DNA of 53,294 nt, from positions 1-53,294 of the forward strand of contig NZ_JAJCXB010000054.1 in NCBI RefSeq assembly GCF_020564935.1, written 5' to 3'. Positions 50,737 through 53,294 of the stretch are shown one piece after another. The DNA comes from Streptomyces pinistramenti (GTDB lineage Bacteria > Actinomycetota > Actinomycetes > Streptomycetales > Streptomycetaceae). The translations under genes and the position numbers were made by a program. Every line of letters begins with the position of its first letter. Positions within the stretch are counted from its first letter, which is position 1. Under the pieces are notes generated by a model, which saw nothing but the letters and a program-made list of their open reading frames with translations, did not search any database and had not been told where the DNA came from.

Positions 50737-51690
50737 TCACCCCGGCGCCACGAACCCCGTACGCGCCGCCCCCTCATCCCCACAGCCACCAGGACCCTGG
50801 CCCTCCACCGCCCCGGCCTCTCCACCACCCCGGTGACCACGGAACTCCCGCCCCCCGGCGACATCGGCACGACCGCCCACGCCACCCGCCCCACCAGACA
50901 CAGCGCCCCCGTTCAGCACCGCTCCGGGCGCCCCCAACGGAGCCCCGAAGGCACGCTGCGCCTCCCGGGACTGCCGTTCACCGACCACCGCGGCCAGGTA
51001 TGCCGCCGGGTGCACCCCCTCCGGCACGGACACCCCGGTGAACCCCCGCAGATCCTCCGCGAGCCGCCCCGCCATCGCCCCGCCGATCTGCGGATCCAGC
51101 TGCCTCAGCCGCGACAGGAACTGCCGCACGGTCAGCCACCACCCGTCCGGCACACGGGAAAGATCGAGTGCCCCCAGCTCCCCGGCCATCCACGGGGGCG
51201 GCGGCGGAAACGCCGCGCCCTGACGCGCCACAGGCAGCCGCTCCCGTACGACCAGCGTCCCCGCGAAAACGTCCCCCAGCCGCCGTCCACGCGCCGACAC
51301 CAGGGACGCGACGCACGCCACGACCCCCATGGTCAGCACGATCTCGATGGCTCCCATGGCACCGCGTACCAGCGCATGCCGGAACCGGATGGGGCCGCCG
51401 TCCTCCCGCAGCACCCGCAGCCCGCACATCAGCTTCCCCAGCGAGCGGCCGTGGCTCAGTGTCTCAATGACGATGGGTATCCCGATCTGCACCAGGACGA
51501 ACGTCGCCACCGCGACAGCGGCGACCGCCGCCCCGTCCATCGAAGAGGTCCCGCTCATCAGCAGCAGCGACACCACGATGTACGTCCCCCAGGACACCGC
51601 GAGGTCGACGACCACAGCCAGCGCCCGGCTCGGCAGCCTGGCCGGCCGCAGCCCCAGCACCACCGCCTCACCCGTCACCAATTCGCTCAC
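50737..51690 (-). CDS. RDD-family membrane protein
   Basis: The 317-residue protein begins with an RDD domain. LPSRALAVVVDLAVSW contains the R-x(n)-D pair. Four hydrophobic helices are followed by SLGKLMCGLRVLREDGGPIRF and GRRLGDVFAGTLVV, which end the domain near residue 150. The C-terminal half is soluble, with a helical region (WWLTVRQFLSRLRQLDP, MAGRLAEDLRGFTGV) and a Gly/Ala-rich tail. The GTG was chosen because GGGAGTGGGG precedes it and the family starts there. It is divergent from the SpoIIM-like gene, a pairing common in actinobacteria, which suggests a shared membrane task of unknown nature. Confidence 0.88.
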   Translation of the reverse strand: MSELVTGEAVVLGLRPARLPSRALAVVVDLAVSWGTYIVVSLLLMSGTSSMDGAAVAAVAVATFVLVQIGIPIVIETLSHGRSLGKLMCGLRVLREDGGPIRFRHALVRGAMGAIEIVLTMGVVACVASLVSARGRRLGDVFAGTLVVRERLPVARQGAAFPPPPPWMAGELGALDLSRVPDGWWLTVRQFLSRLRQLDPQIGGAMAGRLAEDLRGFTGVSVPEGVHPAAYLAAVVGERQSREAQRAFGAPLGAPGAVLNGGAVSGGAGGVGGRADVAGGREFRGHRGGGEAGAVEGQGPGGCGDEGAARTGFVAPG

Positions 51691-51813
51691 GTGCCCCACT
51701 CCCTCTCGCGTCCCGCTCGGTCCCCAATACCCCGCCCGCCCCACGCCGGGCGCGGCCAGTCTGCCAAGCTGACCGCGGACCCCACCTCACGGCGCTGCGA
51801 GGAGCGACACCGT

Positions 51814-52821
51814 ATGGACCTCGATGTCTTCGTCTCGGCCCACGGCGCCGAATGGGACCGCCTCGAAGCACTCCTGCGCCGCAAGCGCCGCCTCACCGGC
51901 GCCGAGGCCGACGAACTCGTCACCCTCTACCAACGCGCCACCACTCACCTCTCGCTGCTCCGCTCCAGCGCCCCCGACCCCGTCCTCGTCGGCCGGCTCA
52001 CTTCATCGGTGGCCCGCGCCCGCAGCGCCGTAACGGGCGCCCGCAAGGCATCCTGGCGCGATGCCGCCCGCTTCTTCAGCACCGTGTTCCCGGCGGCCGT
52101 CTACCGCCTGCGCCACTGGTGGATTCCCACGGCGATCCTGTCCACCGCGCTGGCCGTCCTCCTGGGCTGGTGGATAGCCGCCCACCCGGAGGTGCAGGCC
52201 ACCATCGGCGCTCCCGAGGATCTCCGCGCCATGACCCGCCCAGGCGGCGAGTACGAGACGTACTACTCCAGCCACCCGGCAGCATCCTTCGCCGCCCAGG
52301 TATGGACGAACAACGCCCAGGCCGTGGCCCTCTGCCTGGTACTCGGCGGCTTCGCCGGCATCCCGGTCCTGTGGATCCTCTTCCAGAACATGCTCAACCT
52401 GGGCGCCGGCATCGGCCTGATGGCCTCGGCGGGCCGCCTCGACACCTTCCTCGGGCTGATCCTGCCGCACGGCCTCCTCGAACTGACCGCCGTCTTCATC
52501 GCGGCCGGCATCGGCCTGCGCCTGGGCTGGACACTCGTCGACCCGGGCCCGCGCACCCGCCGCACCGCCCTCGCCGAGGAGGGCCGCTCCGCCCTCGGGG
52601 TAGCGGTAGGACTCGCCGTGGTGCTCTTCGTCTCGGGCGCCCTGGAAGGCTTCGTCACCCCCTCCGGCCTGCCCACCTGGTCCCGCATCGGCATCGGCGT
52701 CGCCGCCGAGCTCGCCTTCCTCCTCTACGTCTACGTCCTGGGCGGTCGCGCGGTACGAGCGGGGGAGACCGGCGACGTCGAGGCCACCGACCGCGATATC
52801 CAGGTGCCGACCGCAGCCTGA
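51814..52821 (+). CDS. SpoIIM-family (stage II sporulation protein M-like) membrane protein
   Basis: The 335-residue protein has a helical cytoplasmic N-terminal region of about 100 residues (MDLDVFVSAHGAEWDRLEALL, RRLTGAEADELVTLYQ) and then five to six helices of the SpoIIM domain. Motifs include FFSTVFPAAVYRLRHWW, the conserved VWTNNAQAVALCLVLGG-like segment, NMLNLGAGIGLMA and LILPHGLLELTAVFIAAGIGLRLGW. In Bacillus SpoIIM acts in engulfment with SpoIID/SpoIIP; in streptomycetes no engulfment occurs, so the role is different and unknown. GAGGAG precedes the ATG. It lies directly before the rRNA promoter array and diverges from the RDD gene. Confidence 0.9.
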   Translation: MDLDVFVSAHGAEWDRLEALLRRKRRLTGAEADELVTLYQRATTHLSLLRSSAPDPVLVGRLTSSVARARSAVTGARKASWRDAARFFSTVFPAAVYRLRHWWIPTAILSTALAVLLGWWIAAHPEVQATIGAPEDLRAMTRPGGEYETYYSSHPAASFAAQVWTNNAQAVALCLVLGGFAGIPVLWILFQNMLNLGAGIGLMASAGRLDTFLGLILPHGLLELTAVFIAAGIGLRLGWTLVDPGPRTRRTALAEEGRSALGVAVGLAVVLFVSGALEGFVTPSGLPTWSRIGIGVAAELAFLLYVYVLGGRAVRAGETGDVEATDRDIQVPTAA

Positions 52822-52874
52822 TGTGCATCGGCCCCCGCTGACCTGCTAATCTCCTCTTCGCCCCAAGTAACCCG

Positions 52875-52903
52875 TTGACACGGGTCACGACGGGAGGTAG
52901 ATT
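52875..52903 (+). promoter_or_regulatory. Consensus HrdB-type promoter, most upstream of the array
   Basis: TTGACA and TAGATT are separated by exactly 17 bases, the strongest promoter in the window. Just upstream, AAGTAACCCGTT resembles half of the GTAAC/GTTAC palindromes found at 11.3 and 13.5 kb and abuts the -35. Confidence 0.75.
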
Positions 52904-53019
52904 CGAACGGTTGCCACGAACTGGACAGGTTCGACCGCGACGGTTAGTCTCATATCTGCTTCAGCCGGAAACTCAATTCGGCGAAGCCATTCGATCACTT
53001 AGCAGGAGAATCCGGTCGA

Positions 53020-53049
53020 TTCACTCGATCAAATTACTTCTGATAAAGT
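53020..53049 (+). promoter_or_regulatory. Second tandem rrn-type promoter
   Basis: TTCACT, 18 bases, then TAAAGT within CTGATAAAGTTCGAA. The -35 differs from consensus by one or two bases. Confidence 0.55.
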
Positions 53050-53125
53050 TCGAATCAGCCGAAAGGCAAAACCCCTCCGACGGGGAATCGGAAGCGAATT
53101 CGGACCGGAAACGGCGAGAATCGGA

Positions 53126-53136
53126 TCTGATAAAGT
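53126..53136 (+). promoter_or_regulatory. Third tandem rrn-type -10 element
   Basis: TCTGATAAAGT followed by CGGAAA; no recognisable -35 at the usual distance. Confidence 0.5.
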
Positions 53137-53205
53137 CGGAAAGGCCGGAAAGCGAAAGCTGGAAGGCCAACCCCGCTCCAACGGGGGGCCGGAGACGGAA
53201 ACGGA

Positions 53206-53216
53206 TCTGGTAAGGT
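53206..53216 (+). promoter_or_regulatory. Fourth tandem rrn-type -10 element
   Basis: TCTGGTAAGGT followed by TGGAAA, a diverged copy of the same element 80 bases after the previous one; no recognisable -35. Confidence 0.45.
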
Positions 53217-53275
53217 TGGAAACGCGAAAAGGCCGAAAGGCCGGATCGCACCGGCGAAAATCGGGACCGCGAGGA

Positions 53276-53286
53276 TCTGATAGAGT
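53276..53286 (+). promoter_or_regulatory. Fifth tandem rrn-type -10 element
   Basis: TCTGATAGAGT followed by CGGAAACG at the window edge, 70 bases after the previous copy; no recognisable -35. Confidence 0.5.
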
Positions 53287-53294
53287 CGGAAACG

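Larger units (their letters stand above)
52822..53294 (+). promoter_or_regulatory. Tandem promoter and leader region of a ribosomal RNA operon
   Basis: This last stretch has no protein-like frame and a sharp drop in GC. It carries one consensus promoter (TTGACA-17-TAGATT) and four copies of a TCTGRTARRGT-type -10 element at 70-90 base intervals, followed by GGAAA-rich sequence. This organisation is that of the multi-promoter leaders of Streptomyces rrn operons. The 16S gene itself must lie past the window edge, so the assignment to an rRNA operon is inferred from pattern. Confidence 0.75.

Overview
The window is chromosomal DNA of a Streptomyces or very close relative. The evidence is very high GC with G/C-rich third codon positions, an 87-residue WhiB with the exact hallmarks of the sporulation regulator, many leaderless or GTG starts, the F420 genes fbiA/fbiB, and a gene order (purK-purE ... 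lcp cluster ... fbiAB ... whiB ... manB/manA ... ahcY ... rrn) that, from memory, matches the whiB-ahcY neighbourhood of S. coelicolor (whiB = SCO3034, ahcY = SCO3023). No mobile element, tRNA, CRISPR array or prophage was seen. The window looks like conserved core chromosome, not an accessory island.

Layout. 1-2.5 kb: two exported proteins, the second a LAETG sortase substrate. 2.6-7.2 kb: a POT peptide transporter (minus), an OmpR-type two-component pair (plus) and a GtrA-like membrane protein (minus). 7.3-11 kb: a small membrane-anchored chagasin-like protein (minus), divergent from purK-purE-dipeptidase, which form an overlapping operon. 11-14.8 kb: a VOC protein, a CGNR zinc-finger regulator, UDP-glucose dehydrogenase and an acyl-CoA dehydrogenase. 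14.8-25.9 kb: five LytR-CpsA-Psr (LCP) proteins, all on the minus strand, with a thioesterase, a VanZ-like protein, a small exported four-cysteine protein and a GT2 glycosyltransferase among them. 26-31.7 kb: a short AMP-binding-like protein, a ManC-type sugar nucleotidyltransferase, an AlkA-type glycosylase, and the F420 genes fbiB and fbiA. 31.9-33.4 kb: cysteine dioxygenase and whiB. 33.7-40.3 kb: a very large GT2 membrane glycosyltransferase translationally coupled to a DUF5719 protein, then a degenerate zincin and a DUF3499 protein. 40.5-47.5 kb: lactate permease, phosphomannomutase, Trm112-like protein, SIS-domain isomerase, mannose-6-phosphate isomerase and a CDF metal transporter. 48.3-52.8 kb: ahcY, a hypothetical protein, an RDD membrane protein and a SpoIIM-like membrane protein. 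52.8-53.3 kb: an array of tandem promoters typical of a Streptomyces rRNA operon, which should begin just past the window.

How it works together. A large share of the genes serve cell-envelope glycopolymers. ManA, the SIS isomerase, ManB and the ManC-type enzyme form a fructose-6-P to GDP-mannose route. UDP-glucose dehydrogenase supplies UDP-glucuronate. Two GT2 enzymes assemble glycans. Five LCP proteins would attach glycopolymers to peptidoglycan. WhiB sits in the middle of this neighbourhood.

The observations I rate highest are these: a shared four-cysteine pattern with an extreme C-terminal Cys in four of the five LCP proteins, absent as a set from the fifth; a promoter-region tandem repeat in front of the F420 operon; a zincin with a broken HExxH motif; a GTAAC/GTTAC inverted repeat in two neighbouring promoters; and a membrane-anchored chagasin-like protein.
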